From contig NZ_NMVJ01000001.1 in NCBI RefSeq assembly GCF_002250565.1, positions 434,001 through 498,000 on the forward strand: a stretch of 64,000 nucleotides of DNA. Reading direction: 5' to 3'. Shown here piece by piece: positions 18,013 to 26,045 of the stretch. Position 1 is the stretch's first letter. Every line of letters starts with the position of its first letter. The notes beneath the pieces are model-generated. The model did no database searches. It worked only from the letters and a program-made list of their open reading frames with translations, and had not been told where the DNA came from. Source of the stretch: Parenemella sanctibonifatiensis. Its GTDB lineage: Bacteria > Actinomycetota > Actinomycetes > Propionibacteriales > Propionibacteriaceae. The translations under genes and the position numbers were made by a program.

Positions 18013-20241
18013 TCAGATCGCCTGCATCGCGGCGATCAGGTCCCCCGCCCAAGGGCTGTCCGCGCGTACGAAGGCGGCCGGGTGCCCGATCGGCGCCGCC
18101 ACCGTGTGGTCGGTGTCGCCGGCGTACACCTCGCCGGTGAAGAGGTGGCGCCACTGCCCCGGCGGCAGCGTCACCTCCACCTCCTCGGCGTCGAGGTCCA
18201 GCACCGGGGCCAGGAAAACGTCAGGGCCGAAGAAGAACTGGTCGTCGCGTTCGGCGGCACGGCTGCCCGGCGCCATCAGCCAGGCGTGCCGAATCGCCGG
18301 CATCCCGGTCTGCCGAGCCTCGCGGACCACTTCCTTCCGGTACGGCTCGAGCGCCGCAAAGATCTGGGTGTTGCGCGCGTACGCCGCCAGCTCCTCGGGG
18401 TCGTAGACCTGCGGGTTCGGCCCGGGGCGGTTGCCCTCGTGACTGCGCATCACCACTCCGAACGCGGCGAACTCACCCCACCGCGCCAGCAGTTCGGGCG
18501 CGCGTACGTAGTCGTGAACGACCGCGTTGATCGAGGTGTAACCACCCAGATCCGCGTGCGCCAGCGGCCAGCCGGACACTCCGGCGTGGAAGGTGCCGAG
18601 CAGCGCCGAAGCCAGCCCGTCGTCGGGGTCGGTGGTGACGAGCTGGTCGCCGTTCCACAGCAACGCGGCGTGCTCGGGCGTGCTGGAGGATCCGACGCGG
18701 AACCAGGTCGCGCAGTCGGGCCGTTCGGCGATCTCGCAGGCCCGCGCCACCGTCTGCGCCCACAGCGTCGGCCAGGCATTGTGCAGGTCCTCGGCGCCGC
18801 CCCCGGCCGGCCGAGCATCCGGCGGCGGCCCCTCACCGAAGTCCGCCATGAACCCATCGACCCCGTGCGCGAGCACCTCGGAGGCGATCACCTGGGCGTA
18901 CCACTCGCGCGACTCAGGCCGGCTCAGGTCGACCATCGCGGCGTCGAACTCGCCCTGATCCATCAGGTACGGACCACCGTCCGGACCCAACACCAGGTGC
19001 CCGGCGGCGGCCGCCTCGGCGTACAGGTTGCGGATGCCCTCATCCTGCTTCGACTCGGCCTGTTTCGGCGCAGCGTTGACGACGAACGCATTGACGTAGC
19101 TGGTGGTGCGGATCCCCTCGGCGTGCAGCTCGGCGACCAGCTCCTCCCAGTCTGGGTAGAGCTCCCGGTCGACCTGCCAGGTCCACCAGAGCCGATCACC
19201 GAAGGAAGTGGTACGCCGGCCGGTCCAGTCCTGCAGCCACACCCCCGAGACCACCGCACCGGCGTCTCGGGCCGCGGCGACGCTCGCGCGGACCTTCTCC
19301 GAACCGCCCTGGATGCCCAACACGGCGCCCTGGTAGAGCCAGTCCGGCGGCTCGGCCGCCCCGGTCAACTTGCGCTGCTCCAGCAACTCCGCAGGGCTGT
19401 CGGCGGCCACCAGCTGCGCGGTCAGTTCGGTGCCCCAGACCTCCAGCGAAACCCGCCGCGTACCGGTCGTGTCAGCCACCACGAAGGCATCGGTGCCGGC
19501 AGCGCCGGGCTGCAGGCGTACGCCGGTGAGGTCCGCGGTGACGTAGCTCGGCCACGCCGCGTAGGTGAACTGGTCGGTCGCGCCGGCGCCGGCGTTGGTG
19601 AGGTCGGCCAGCAGGGTCAGGGGCTGGACGCCGCGGCCCACGCCCTGCTCGCGGGTGACGATCGGGATGACCCGTCCGGACAGGTCGAAGCCGGCGAACT
19701 GCTCCCCCAGCCCGTGCACCGCCGCGTCCGGCGTACGTCCACTGACCAGTGCGATCGAGTCGACCTCAGCGGCGGCCAGGTGCAGCGCAGCACCCGCCCC
19801 GTCGGCCCGGATGGTGGCAGTCCAGGCCGGCGCGGCTGGCCCGCTGCCGAAGACACCGGTCAGCTCGACTGCTGCACCGGTGACCCGTACGCCAGTGACC
19901 TGCTGGTGGCGCAACCGCTCGGTCCGTTGGGTGTGCGGCCACAGGTAGCCGCGATGTTCCTGCCAGCCGACCTGGCCGCGGCCCGCGACCGCGAAGGGTT
20001 TGCCTGCCTCCGATGCCCACACCTCCCGGTCGCCACGCAGGATCCGCATCCGGTCCTCGGCCAGATCGACGCTGAGGTCACCCACGGCGTACGTTCCACG
20101 CACATCGGACGCAACGCTGAGCCGGCCCACCGGCAGCGACGAGACCCGATCCCGGGGCAGCTGAATCAGAAATCCGACGAGCAGGGCGGCAACGACCAGG
20201 GCAACGAGGAGACCGACGCGGCGGGTACGGGAGGCAGGCAC
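18013..20241 (-). CDS. Membrane-anchored GH31 glycosidase with sulfoquinovosidase residue set
   Basis: 742-aa protein: a signal-anchor helix (about residues 8-28), a beta-sandwich N-domain, the GH31 barrel, and a C-terminal beta domain. The barrel aligns with E. coli YihQ: GAVLGIQGGSE, LQDWTGRR, DRLWWTW, catalytic nucleophile in FMADFGEG (about 466), acid/base in NGDQL (about 532), ADLGGYTS and RSHEGNRPG. The five residues known to mark sulfoquinovosidases (QQRWY: IQGG, LQDW, R and W of DRLWW, GGYT) are all present, so release of sulfoquinovose from its glycosides is predicted. YihQ is cytoplasmic; this one appears exported or membrane-tethered. No sulfoquinovose transport or breakdown genes are next to it. 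GTG start with GGGAGG 8 nt upstream; a longer frame to 20640 lacks coding sense. Confidence 0.85.
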   Translation of the reverse strand: MPASRTRRVGLLVALVVAALLVGFLIQLPRDRVSSLPVGRLSVASDVRGTYAVGDLSVDLAEDRMRILRGDREVWASEAGKPFAVAGRGQVGWQEHRGYLWPHTQRTERLRHQQVTGVRVTGAAVELTGVFGSGPAAPAWTATIRADGAGAALHLAAAEVDSIALVSGRTPDAAVHGLGEQFAGFDLSGRVIPIVTREQGVGRGVQPLTLLADLTNAGAGATDQFTYAAWPSYVTADLTGVRLQPGAAGTDAFVVADTTGTRRVSLEVWGTELTAQLVAADSPAELLEQRKLTGAAEPPDWLYQGAVLGIQGGSEKVRASVAAARDAGAVVSGVWLQDWTGRRTTSFGDRLWWTWQVDRELYPDWEELVAELHAEGIRTTSYVNAFVVNAAPKQAESKQDEGIRNLYAEAAAAGHLVLGPDGGPYLMDQGEFDAAMVDLSRPESREWYAQVIASEVLAHGVDGFMADFGEGPPPDARPAGGGAEDLHNAWPTLWAQTVARACEIAERPDCATWFRVGSSSTPEHAALLWNGDQLVTTDPDDGLASALLGTFHAGVSGWPLAHADLGGYTSINAVVHDYVRAPELLARWGEFAAFGVVMRSHEGNRPGPNPQVYDPEELAAYARNTQIFAALEPYRKEVVREARQTGMPAIRHAWLMAPGSRAAERDDQFFFGPDVFLAPVLDLDAEEVEVTLPPGQWRHLFTGEVYAGDTDHTVAAPIGHPAAFVRADSPWAGDLIAAMQAI

Positions 20242-20336
20242 GCGCCCATCCTCCCGCAGCGGCGCCCCGACCGCGCCGAAGCGGCCCCACGATTCCAAGG
20301 CCCGGACAATCGAGGGTAGCGGCGGCGGAGTGCTGC

Positions 20337-20378
20337 AGAAAACCGCGCCCCAGCGGCGGTTGGTCGCAAATATCTGTC
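20337..20378. repeat. CGCCCCAGCGG repeat, half copy
   Basis: GAAAACCGCGCCCCAGCGG followed by CGGTTGGTCGCAAAT matches the left half of the family. The right arm is missing, and the sequence runs straight into the response-regulator relic. Confidence 0.6.
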
Positions 20379-20380
20379 CC

Positions 20381-20594
20381 GAAACGCTGGGCCGGGCCAT
20401 CGCAGCGGCCCTGGGGGGCGAGCTCGTCATCGATCCTCGGGTCGCCCGGCTGGCGGTCGGGGCCCGCCCCGAGGACGTCGACGAGGACCCGCTGGCGGTG
20501 CTCACGTCGGCCGAACACCGGGCCGCGCGCGGCCTCAGCAATGCCGAGATCGCTGCCGACCTGGTCCTCTCGGAGGGCACCGTCAACGCTCGGG
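20381..20594 (+). pseudogene. Relic of a NarL/LuxR-type response regulator
   Basis: One frame encodes ETLGRAIAAALGGELVIDP, like the linker of NarL-type regulators, and then LTSAEHRAARGLSNAEIAAD with LVLSEGTVNARV, the LuxR helix-turn-helix. The helix before the turn is shortened by some residues compared with the family, the receiver domain is absent, the last helix is lost, and there is no start codon with a ribosome site. The frame then runs out of phase into the next gene. It is best read as a decayed fragment. Confidence 0.7.
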
Positions 20595-20664
20595 TTTGGA
20601 CGCCGTGCCCGTCGCGCTGGACGGCTGTGCTCACAAACAACCGGTGCCCTCCACCCGCTCCTGC

Positions 20665-20670
20665 CAGAAT
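20665..20670 (+). promoter_or_regulatory. Possible leaderless -10 box for 20677-21603
   Basis: CAGAAT ends 6 nt before the GTG at 20677. The first base departs from the usual T, so the call is weaker than the others. Confidence 0.35.
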
Positions 20671-20676
20671 GGAGCC

Positions 20677-21603
20677 GTGCCACCGTCATCCCCGCTCGAG
20701 CCGGACACCCCGACCCGGCTGCGCCGCTGGGGTCGGCGCATCAGCCGCGGCGTGGACGCGATCGGCGAACGGCTCGGCATCACGATGCGCGACCACGCCC
20801 CGCGGGAACCCCGCCGGCGCCAACTCCCCCGCACCGAGTGGCACAGCGAGACCCATCGGGTGGGTGAGATCTGGGTGCGTCATCACGTACGCCCCGGGCG
20901 CCGTCGCGCATCAGCTCCTCACCCGACCGGCGCGGCGCCAGCTCCGGGCTCGCCCCGCACCACCGTCGTCTTCGTCCATGGGTTGGGGATGGCGGCACGG
21001 TCCTTCCTGGCCCTGGCCGACCAGTTCCGCGACCACGACACCGTGCTGATCGACCTGCCCGGATTTGCCGGCCTGCCGCACCCGCCCGAACCGCTGCGGA
21101 TGGATCAGTTCGCCGACGCGGTGGTCGGGGCGTGCCGCCAGCTCGCCATCACCGACCTGATCCTGGTGGGACACTCGATGGGGTGCCAGGTCGCCAGCCT
21201 CGCCGCGCAACAGCTCGACTGCCGCGCAGTGGTGCTGCTCGCCCCGCCCGACACCCGCGCCCCGCTCCCGCTGACGGCCTGGCGGTTCCTCCGCACCGTC
21301 CACCACGAGCCTTGGATCGCGCGCCGCAAGGCCGTCGCCAACTATCTGTGGGGCGGGGTGCACTGGGCTCTGGAGGTGCTGCCGCTGATGCTGGAAGACC
21401 GCACTCGTGAGGCGCTGCGGGACGTGCATGATCCCGTCATGGTGGTCCGCGGCGAGCATGACCGAGTCAGCCCGGCGGCCTGGGTCGACGAACTCTGGCA
21501 CACCTGCCGCGCCACCGAGCGGGTCGTCGACGGCGGTGCACATTCGATGATCTTCGACCGGGTCGGCGCACTCACGATCCACCTTCACGATGCGGTTCGC
21601 TGA
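20677..21603 (+). CDS. Alpha/beta-hydrolase
   Basis: 308-aa hydrolase. After about 90 polar, Arg-rich residues the fold starts with TTVVFVHGLGMAARS (oxyanion loop), then LIDLPGFAG, the nucleophile elbow LVGHSMGCQ, a cap region rich in Trp, the acid in VVRGEHDRVSP and the His in DGGAHSMIFD. All three catalytic residues are therefore present. The substrate cannot be told. The basic N-terminal segment lacks a hydrophobic helix, so it seems cytosolic. Its end overlaps the start of the next hydrolase gene by 14 nt, so the two form an operon. Confidence 0.88.
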   Translation: MPPSSPLEPDTPTRLRRWGRRISRGVDAIGERLGITMRDHAPREPRRRQLPRTEWHSETHRVGEIWVRHHVRPGRRRASAPHPTGAAPAPGSPRTTVVFVHGLGMAARSFLALADQFRDHDTVLIDLPGFAGLPHPPEPLRMDQFADAVVGACRQLAITDLILVGHSMGCQVASLAAQQLDCRAVVLLAPPDTRAPLPLTAWRFLRTVHHEPWIARRKAVANYLWGGVHWALEVLPLMLEDRTREALRDVHDPVMVVRGEHDRVSPAAWVDELWHTCRATERVVDGGAHSMIFDRVGALTIHLHDAVR

Positions 21604-22267
21604 CCGGGTCGCGGACTACGCCAACGTCCTTGCCGCGCAGGCACGGTCGCTGGTGCCGCGGCGTACGCCCCCAGCCGCCCCGTGGGGACGGGACCAGCGG
21701 GTGCTGTTGCTGCCCGGGGTCTGGGAGAACCCCCGCTATCTGTCCGGCCTTGCGGACTGGCTCGGCGAGCACGGCTGGTCGACACGCACGGTGCCCAGGC
21801 TGAACTGGAACACCTTCACGCTGGCCCGCTCGGCCCGGATCGTCGCCGCAGAGTTGGAGCGGCTCGGCGCCGCCGAGGACCCGGTGTTGGTGGTGGCCCA
21901 CTCCAAGGGCGGGCTGATCGCCAAGCACGTGATGGCCGACCCGGCGTACGGAGACCTGATCGCTGGTTGCGTCGCGGTGTCGACACCCTTTGAAGGGTCC
22001 TGGCTGGCGGGGCTGTTCCTGCCGGGCTTCGGGGTGCGCAACCTCCGCAGCCGCAATGCTGCCATCCGCGCCCTGGCGCTGCAGGCCGAGGTGAACGCGC
22101 GCATCGTGTCGATCTATCCCCGCATGGATCCGCACGTGCCCGAAGGCTCCCGGCTGGCCGGCGCGGCCGCCAACATCGAGATCGACACCACCGGCCACTT
22201 CCGCGTGTTGGACCATCGCGACGCCCGTGCCGCGATCCTGGCGGGGCTGGATCAGCTGGCCGGCTGA
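21590..22267 (+). CDS. Lipase-like alpha/beta-hydrolase
   Basis: 225-aa protein of the lipase/PGAP1-like branch of alpha/beta-hydrolases: VLLLPGVWENPRYLSGLADWL, then the nucleophile motif VVAHSKGGLIAKHVM and STPFEGSWLAGLF, where a Lys follows the Ser as in several esterases of this branch; the late His is in TTGHFRVLDH. A likely acid residue is Asp in PRMDPHVP. The gene overlaps its upstream neighbour by 14 nt, so both hydrolases are probably made together. The substrate is unknown. Confidence 0.85.
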   Translation: MRFADRVADYANVLAAQARSLVPRRTPPAAPWGRDQRVLLLPGVWENPRYLSGLADWLGEHGWSTRTVPRLNWNTFTLARSARIVAAELERLGAAEDPVLVVAHSKGGLIAKHVMADPAYGDLIAGCVAVSTPFEGSWLAGLFLPGFGVRNLRSRNAAIRALALQAEVNARIVSIYPRMDPHVPEGSRLAGAAANIEIDTTGHFRVLDHRDARAAILAGLDQLAG

Positions 22268-22296
22268 GAAGCCGTGCCCCCGACAATGGCGACTCG

Positions 22297-23037
22297 TCAG
22301 CCGTGGTGTTCCATGCCCAGCTCCACCCCGTGGGCGAGCACCTCGGCGACCTGGGCCGGGTGAGTCGTCGGCATCAGGTGGGTGGCGCGCGGGATTGTGA
22401 CGATCTCGACCGGCGCCCGTTCGACCGCCCTCGCATACCGGGTGACGTGGAGACGCATCTGGTCAAACTGCCCGTTCGCCAGCACCACCGGGCAGGTGAC
22501 GTCGTGGAGCAGGTGCGGCCCGGCGTGGTCCATCACGGCGGCCCAGGCCGCGGGCAGTGCCGCGTACGCCGACCCGTCCGGCAGATTGTCGGCGGTCTCG
22601 CCCCGAGCGCCGAGCCCCCGCATCACCCCGTTGGTGAGTTTCGCCAGCCGCTCATGCCCGATCACGGGCACCGCCTTGGCGAAACCCCGATACAGCGCTG
22701 TGAACGGTCCGGAGGGGTCCGCGGTCGCGCCCAGGATCACGAGCGCGTCCAGTTCGCCGGGGTGGGCCGCGGCGTACCCGGTGGCCAGGTAACCGCCGAG
22801 GCTGTGGCCGGCGAGGATGACCGGCCGGTCGTCGTCGGGGTCGCGGTCGCGATGGATGCCCTCGCTGATCGCCTCGAAGGCGGCTTCGGTGGTGAAGGGC
22901 TGCCCCACCTTCGCTCCGTGCCCCGGCAGGTCGATCGGCACCAGCTCGGCCGCAGGGATCCGGGCGTCATAACCCGCCCACTGGGTGGTCGAAAACCGGG
23001 TGCCGTGGACCAGCACCAACCGCGGGCGTGGCGTCAT
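22297..23037 (-). CDS. Alpha/beta-hydrolase
   Basis: 246-aa single-domain hydrolase. Visible are LVLVHGTRFSTTQW (oxyanion loop), IDLPGHGAKVG, the nucleophile in LAGHSLGGYLATG, a cap region, an acid in ANGQFDQMR and the His in ATHLMPTTHP, so the triad is complete. It resembles lactonase/esterase-like enzymes in general form, and no substrate can be given. It converges with the two-hydrolase operon, 29 nt apart. A TAATCT box lies 6 nt before the ATG, so the transcript is probably leaderless. Confidence 0.87.
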   Translation of the reverse strand: MTPRPRLVLVHGTRFSTTQWAGYDARIPAAELVPIDLPGHGAKVGQPFTTEAAFEAISEGIHRDRDPDDDRPVILAGHSLGGYLATGYAAAHPGELDALVILGATADPSGPFTALYRGFAKAVPVIGHERLAKLTNGVMRGLGARGETADNLPDGSAYAALPAAWAAVMDHAGPHLLHDVTCPVVLANGQFDQMRLHVTRYARAVERAPVEIVTIPRATHLMPTTHPAQVAEVLAHGVELGMEHHG

Positions 23038-23043
23038 GTCGCC

Positions 23044-23049
23044 AGATTA
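23044..23049 (-). promoter_or_regulatory. Leaderless -10 box of the 22297-23037 hydrolase
   Basis: TAATCT on the minus strand, 6 nt before the ATG at 23037. Confidence 0.5.
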
Positions 23050-23089
23050 GTCGGCGCCCGAGCCGCTGAGGCGTTGCGGCGGGAACGCC

Positions 23090-23887
23090 TCAGCGCTGCT
23101 GCTGGATGATCGCGACCTTCTGCCAGATCTTGCGGGCCATGTCCGAGGTGAGCGATTCGATGCCCTCGACGGCATCGACCACCTCGCCATCGGAAGTGTC
23201 CTCGGCGAACAGGGCTGCGGTCTTGCCGACCAGCGACAGCAACTCGGTGCACTGGTCCAGATAGACGGCGACTTCGGTGCGGGTGAGGCCGAGCTGCGCC
23301 TCCTCAGTGGAACTCTCCAGGCGTTCGGGCACCTTGCTCAGCTGATGCATGTCGATGACGTGGGCCAGCGAGCGAAGCCGGTGCAACACCCGCAACACCC
23401 GGGCGCGTTCCATCCGCTCGGGGACTGCGATCAGGAAGAAGACGGCAATGCCACCGAAGACCAAGTCATTGACCAGGGTTTCGATCAGGCTGAGCCAGTC
23501 CAGGGGTCCGACGGTGTCCGGACGGCTCCAGATCTCCACCGCCGCCAGGGCCACGGCACCACCGAAGATCAGGACCACAATCGCGACGCCGACGCGGGAC
23601 AGCACCCGCGCCAGCCGCACTCGCCGGCTGCTCACGCCATCGTCCGAACCGATCTCGTCGACCAGTCCGACCAGCTCACCGCTGACTTCCCACAGGCTCC
23701 GCCGCGGGAACCGAGCCTTGATCCGCCGCTGCAGGTCGACGGTGGCCCCGCGTACAGCCGCATGATCCAGCCGCTGATAGCGACTGCCGCGCGGCGGACC
23801 ATCGGGATGCTCCGGCTCCCCGGTCAACGCAGGCAGCACCGGTTCGTCGGGCAGCCGCGCAGGCTCATTCGCATCAGGTCGGGGCAC
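23090..23887 (-). CDS. Hypothetical membrane protein with two TM segments and a helical C-terminal domain
   Basis: 265 aa. The first 95 residues are polar (Pro-rich then helical). Two hydrophobic helices follow, VGVAIVVLIFGGAVALAAVEI and DLVFGGIAVFFLIAVPERM, joined by a short loop with IWSRPDTVGPLDWLSL. The remaining 115 residues are a helical domain (RVLHRLRSLAHVIDMHQLSK, then EVAVYLDQCTELLSLVGKTAALFA) ending in KVAIIQQQR. The family is seen in actinobacteria as hypothetical proteins; I know no function. GTG start with TACGCT 6 nt upstream. The stop is 50 nt past the hydrolase promoter region, and the two are probably separate units. Confidence 0.75.
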   Translation of the reverse strand: MPRPDANEPARLPDEPVLPALTGEPEHPDGPPRGSRYQRLDHAAVRGATVDLQRRIKARFPRRSLWEVSGELVGLVDEIGSDDGVSSRRVRLARVLSRVGVAIVVLIFGGAVALAAVEIWSRPDTVGPLDWLSLIETLVNDLVFGGIAVFFLIAVPERMERARVLRVLHRLRSLAHVIDMHQLSKVPERLESSTEEAQLGLTRTEVAVYLDQCTELLSLVGKTAALFAEDTSDGEVVDAVEGIESLTSDMARKIWQKVAIIQQQR

Positions 23888-23893
23888 GCCGCC

Positions 23894-23899
23894 AGCGTA
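23894..23899 (-). promoter_or_regulatory. Leaderless -10 box for 23090-23887
   Basis: TACGCT on the minus strand, 6 nt before the GTG at 23887. Confidence 0.5.
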
Positions 23900-23915
23900 G
23901 AGCGTCGCCTTCGAT

Positions 23916-23988
23916 GGTCACCAGCTGACGCTCAACGCCCCAACTGCACAGAAGGCCGTTTCTCGGGGTTGAGTGGCGGCTGGTGACC
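23916..23988. repeat. Long hairpin repeat, CTGCCGCTCAACG family copy 2 (reverse)
   Basis: GGTCACCAGCTGACGCTCAAC pairs with GTTGAGTGGCGGCTGGTGACC with a few mismatches. The reverse complement aligns with the copy at 12980-13054 through the outer GGTGACCA, the CGTTGAGCG arm and an inner TGTGCAG. Confidence 0.7.
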
Positions 23989-23998
23989 ACGAGCCGGG

Positions 23999-24190
23999 CC
24001 GTCGAGACGTTCCCACGGGAACGCCGGCCGACATGCACATCCACAGCAGGCTGTAGAAATGCAGGTGGATCCGACCGTTTCGGCTGCACAACTACAGCAT
24101 GCTGGAGAAGCGCACCTCGGTGCCGGCGTGGCGGGGCAGACGACGGGCGCCGGCGTACGCCGTCGAGACGTTCCCGCGGGAACACCGCCG
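23999..24190. repeat. Direct repeat R1, left border of kinase/methyltransferase cassette
   Basis: About 192 bp, nearly identical to 25831-26030. Each copy begins and ends with CGTCGAGACGTTCCC(A/G)CGGGAAC or a one-base variant, which contains the palindrome GTTCCCNNGGGAAC. The middle 100 or so bases (from GCCGGCCGACATGCACATCC to the ACTACAGCATGCTG block) differ by almost nothing between copies and can form hairpins such as ACAGC-AG-GCTGT. No open reading frame is convincing inside. Confidence 0.8.
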
Positions 24191-24214
24191 CGATCAGAGC
24201 CCACATCGCGCATG

Positions 24215-24283
24215 GCATGCAGTCGATGCTCCAACGCACCCCACAACTGGGCTCTCGCCGAATCCACTGCACGTAGTGCGCGC
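24215..24283. repeat. Palindromic intergenic repeat, family 3 copy 2
   Basis: GCATGCAGTCGATGC on the left and CCACTGCACGTAGTGCGCGC on the right match the 6631-6700 element in order and spacing, with the right 18 bases exact. It lies just inside R1, upstream of the kinase gene. Confidence 0.5.
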
Positions 24284-24347
24284 GAATCTTCGTCGCTTCC
24301 CAAGTCCGTGCCAACACTGGGCCATCTGAGGGTGCGATGCTGGCGCC

Positions 24348-25046
24348 GTGGACTCGTCAGCCGCCCTCAATGCGATCGCTCAACGTGCCCCGGTCGGCTC
24401 GGGCTCCGGCCGATGGATGGTGGCCGTGGACGGCGTCGGCGGATCCGGCAAGACCACCTTCGCCCGCGAGCTCGCTGCACTGATTCGTGGACGGCCCGTG
24501 ATCGTGCTGCACGCCGATGACTTCCTCAACCCCGCTTCCGCCCGGCATGTTCGAGGACCGAACTCCGCCGAGGGATTCTGGTTGGACGCGTACAACTACC
24601 CGGCACTCCTCGATCGTGCCCTCCTCCCGCTGCGGTCAGGCGCCAGCACCTTCGCAGCCTCGGCCATTGATCACGCGACCGGTGAGGTCATCGAGCCTGA
24701 CCTGACACCTGCTCCGCCAGATGCGGTGATCATCACCGAAGGGACTTTCCTCCTGCGAGACGAGCTCGTCGATGTCTGGGACCACTCCATCTATCTGGAT
24801 GTCGACCTCAACGAGGCAACGCGCAGACTCGCGCAGCGGAACAGACTTCCCCAGGACAGCCCCAAACTGGCGCGCTACACGGGGGCTCAACGGCGCTACT
24901 TCGCCGAGGCCCGGCCATGGCTGCGCGCGTCAACCGTCATCGACAACAGCACGCCCGGGGCACCGCGCCAGATCGCCGCGGGCGCTGCCCGCGCCGCCAT
25001 GGACCATCGCCGGGGGCCGACATCGCCGGACTCCAGCCAGACGTAG
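24348..25046 (+). CDS. P-loop nucleoside kinase (uridine kinase-like)
   Basis: 232-aa phosphotransferase of the uridine kinase/phosphoribulokinase-like P-loop group. Walker A is DGVGGSGKTTFA (about residues 28-39), then IVLHADDFLNP (acceptor-binding Asp pair), an ITEGTFLLRDEL segment like the second Asp/Glu box, and a C-terminal RRLAQRNR lid helix. Family members phosphorylate nucleosides or related small molecules; the substrate cannot be fixed. The start is GTG. It is the first gene of a two-gene unit with the methyltransferase remnant, both lying between direct repeats R1 and R2. Confidence 0.85.
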   Translation: MDSSAALNAIAQRAPVGSGSGRWMVAVDGVGGSGKTTFARELAALIRGRPVIVLHADDFLNPASARHVRGPNSAEGFWLDAYNYPALLDRALLPLRSGASTFAASAIDHATGEVIEPDLTPAPPDAVIITEGTFLLRDELVDVWDHSIYLDVDLNEATRRLAQRNRLPQDSPKLARYTGAQRRYFAEARPWLRASTVIDNSTPGAPRQIAAGAARAAMDHRRGPTSPDSSQT

Positions 25047-25098
25047 CAGTTGGAGAAATTCCCATGCCGGGGCTGACCGCCTATGTGAGATTTCGATC

Positions 25099-25819
25099 AT
25101 GCAACCACTGCTTGGGGACGCCTTCGGTGAACTCCTCCTCGCCAGCACCGCGACTGAGACCGCGCCCACAGGAAATCATCGAGCGCGACGACCGCTTCAT
25201 CAGCGCCAGCGACGCACGGACATACTTCTCGACCGAGGACACCTGGCACCCGTTGGACCGCCTGGTGTGTGATCAGGCCCGCGGCCGCGTCCTCGACATC
25301 GGCTGTGGCGCTGACCGCCACAGCCTCGCCCTCCGCGAGCGGGGGCTCGAGGTCACCGCCCTCGAGCCGTCCCCGGGCGCTGCGCAGGTCTGCCGCGACC
25401 GCGGTGTGACGGTGATCGGCTCGGCGGTTGAGGACCTCACGGTCGGCGGCTGGGACAGCCTCGTCCTGCTCGGAAACAACCTCGCGCTGCTCGGCAGCCC
25501 CATGACGGCCGTATCCACGCTGCGCAGTCTGGCCGACCATGCTGCGCCCGGCGCCGTTCTGCTTGGGCTTGGCACGCAACCGTACGCCACGACGGATCCG
25601 CTCCATCTGGCCTACCACGAGCGCAACCGCGCCGCCGGTCGCCCCGGCGGCCAGCTCCGGATCCGAGTGCGGCATCGAGAACTCGCCACCGGCTGGTTCA
25701 ACTACTGGTTCATGGCTGTCGACGAGGTCACTCGGGCCGTCGACCAGACGCCCTGGCGCCTCGTCGATGTGACCGCCTCGGGCGCGGCGTACCTGGTCCA
25801 CCTCGAGCTCGGGCGCTGA
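25099..25819 (+). pseudogene. Class I SAM-dependent methyltransferase, frameshifted
   Basis: The natural start of this family appears at 25099 as MQPLLGDAFGELLLAS, but that frame goes out of register at about 25161-25169; the rest of the protein, starting EIIERDDRFISASDART, is in the +1 frame and runs to 25819. One base too many (or two too few) in the GCGCCCACAGG region explains it. Downstream, motif I reads VLDIGCGADRHSL, where the usual Gly after GCGA is Asp, and motif II is TALEPSPGA. C-terminal beta strands look intact. It is a broken gene, a sequencing error, or a programmed shift; 52 nt separate it from the kinase stop. Confidence 0.75.
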
Positions 25820-25830
25820 GCGCCCCCACA

Positions 25831-26030
25831 CCGTCGAGGCGTTCCCACGGGAACGCCGGCCGACATGCACATCCACAGCAGGCTGTAGAAATGCAGGTGG
25901 ATCCGACCGTTTCGGCTGCACAACTACAGCATGCTGAAGAAGCACACCTCGGGCACCGGTCGTGGGCGGGGCAGACGACGGGCGCCGGCGTACACAGGGC
26001 CGTCGAGACGTTCCCACGGGAACTCCGCCG
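25831..26030. repeat. Direct repeat R2, right border of kinase/methyltransferase cassette
   Basis: About 200 bp, same orientation as R1 at 23999-24190. The central part is almost identical; the copies differ mainly by a short variable block after CACCTCGG and by a few bases before the terminal GTTCCCNNGGGAAC palindrome. It also separates the cassette from the end of the eight-gene operon. Confidence 0.8.
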
Positions 26031-26045
26031 GCCAACGCGTACGCC

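Noticed and set aside
20242-20640. N-terminal extension of the GH31 frame to 20640
   Set aside because: It crosses the repeat and the relic of a regulator on the other strand, and a GTG with GGGAGG and a proper signal-anchor helix begins at 20241.
23999-26030. CRISPR array
   Set aside because: There are only two long copies 1.6 kb apart with genes between, no short regularly spaced units and no cas genes.
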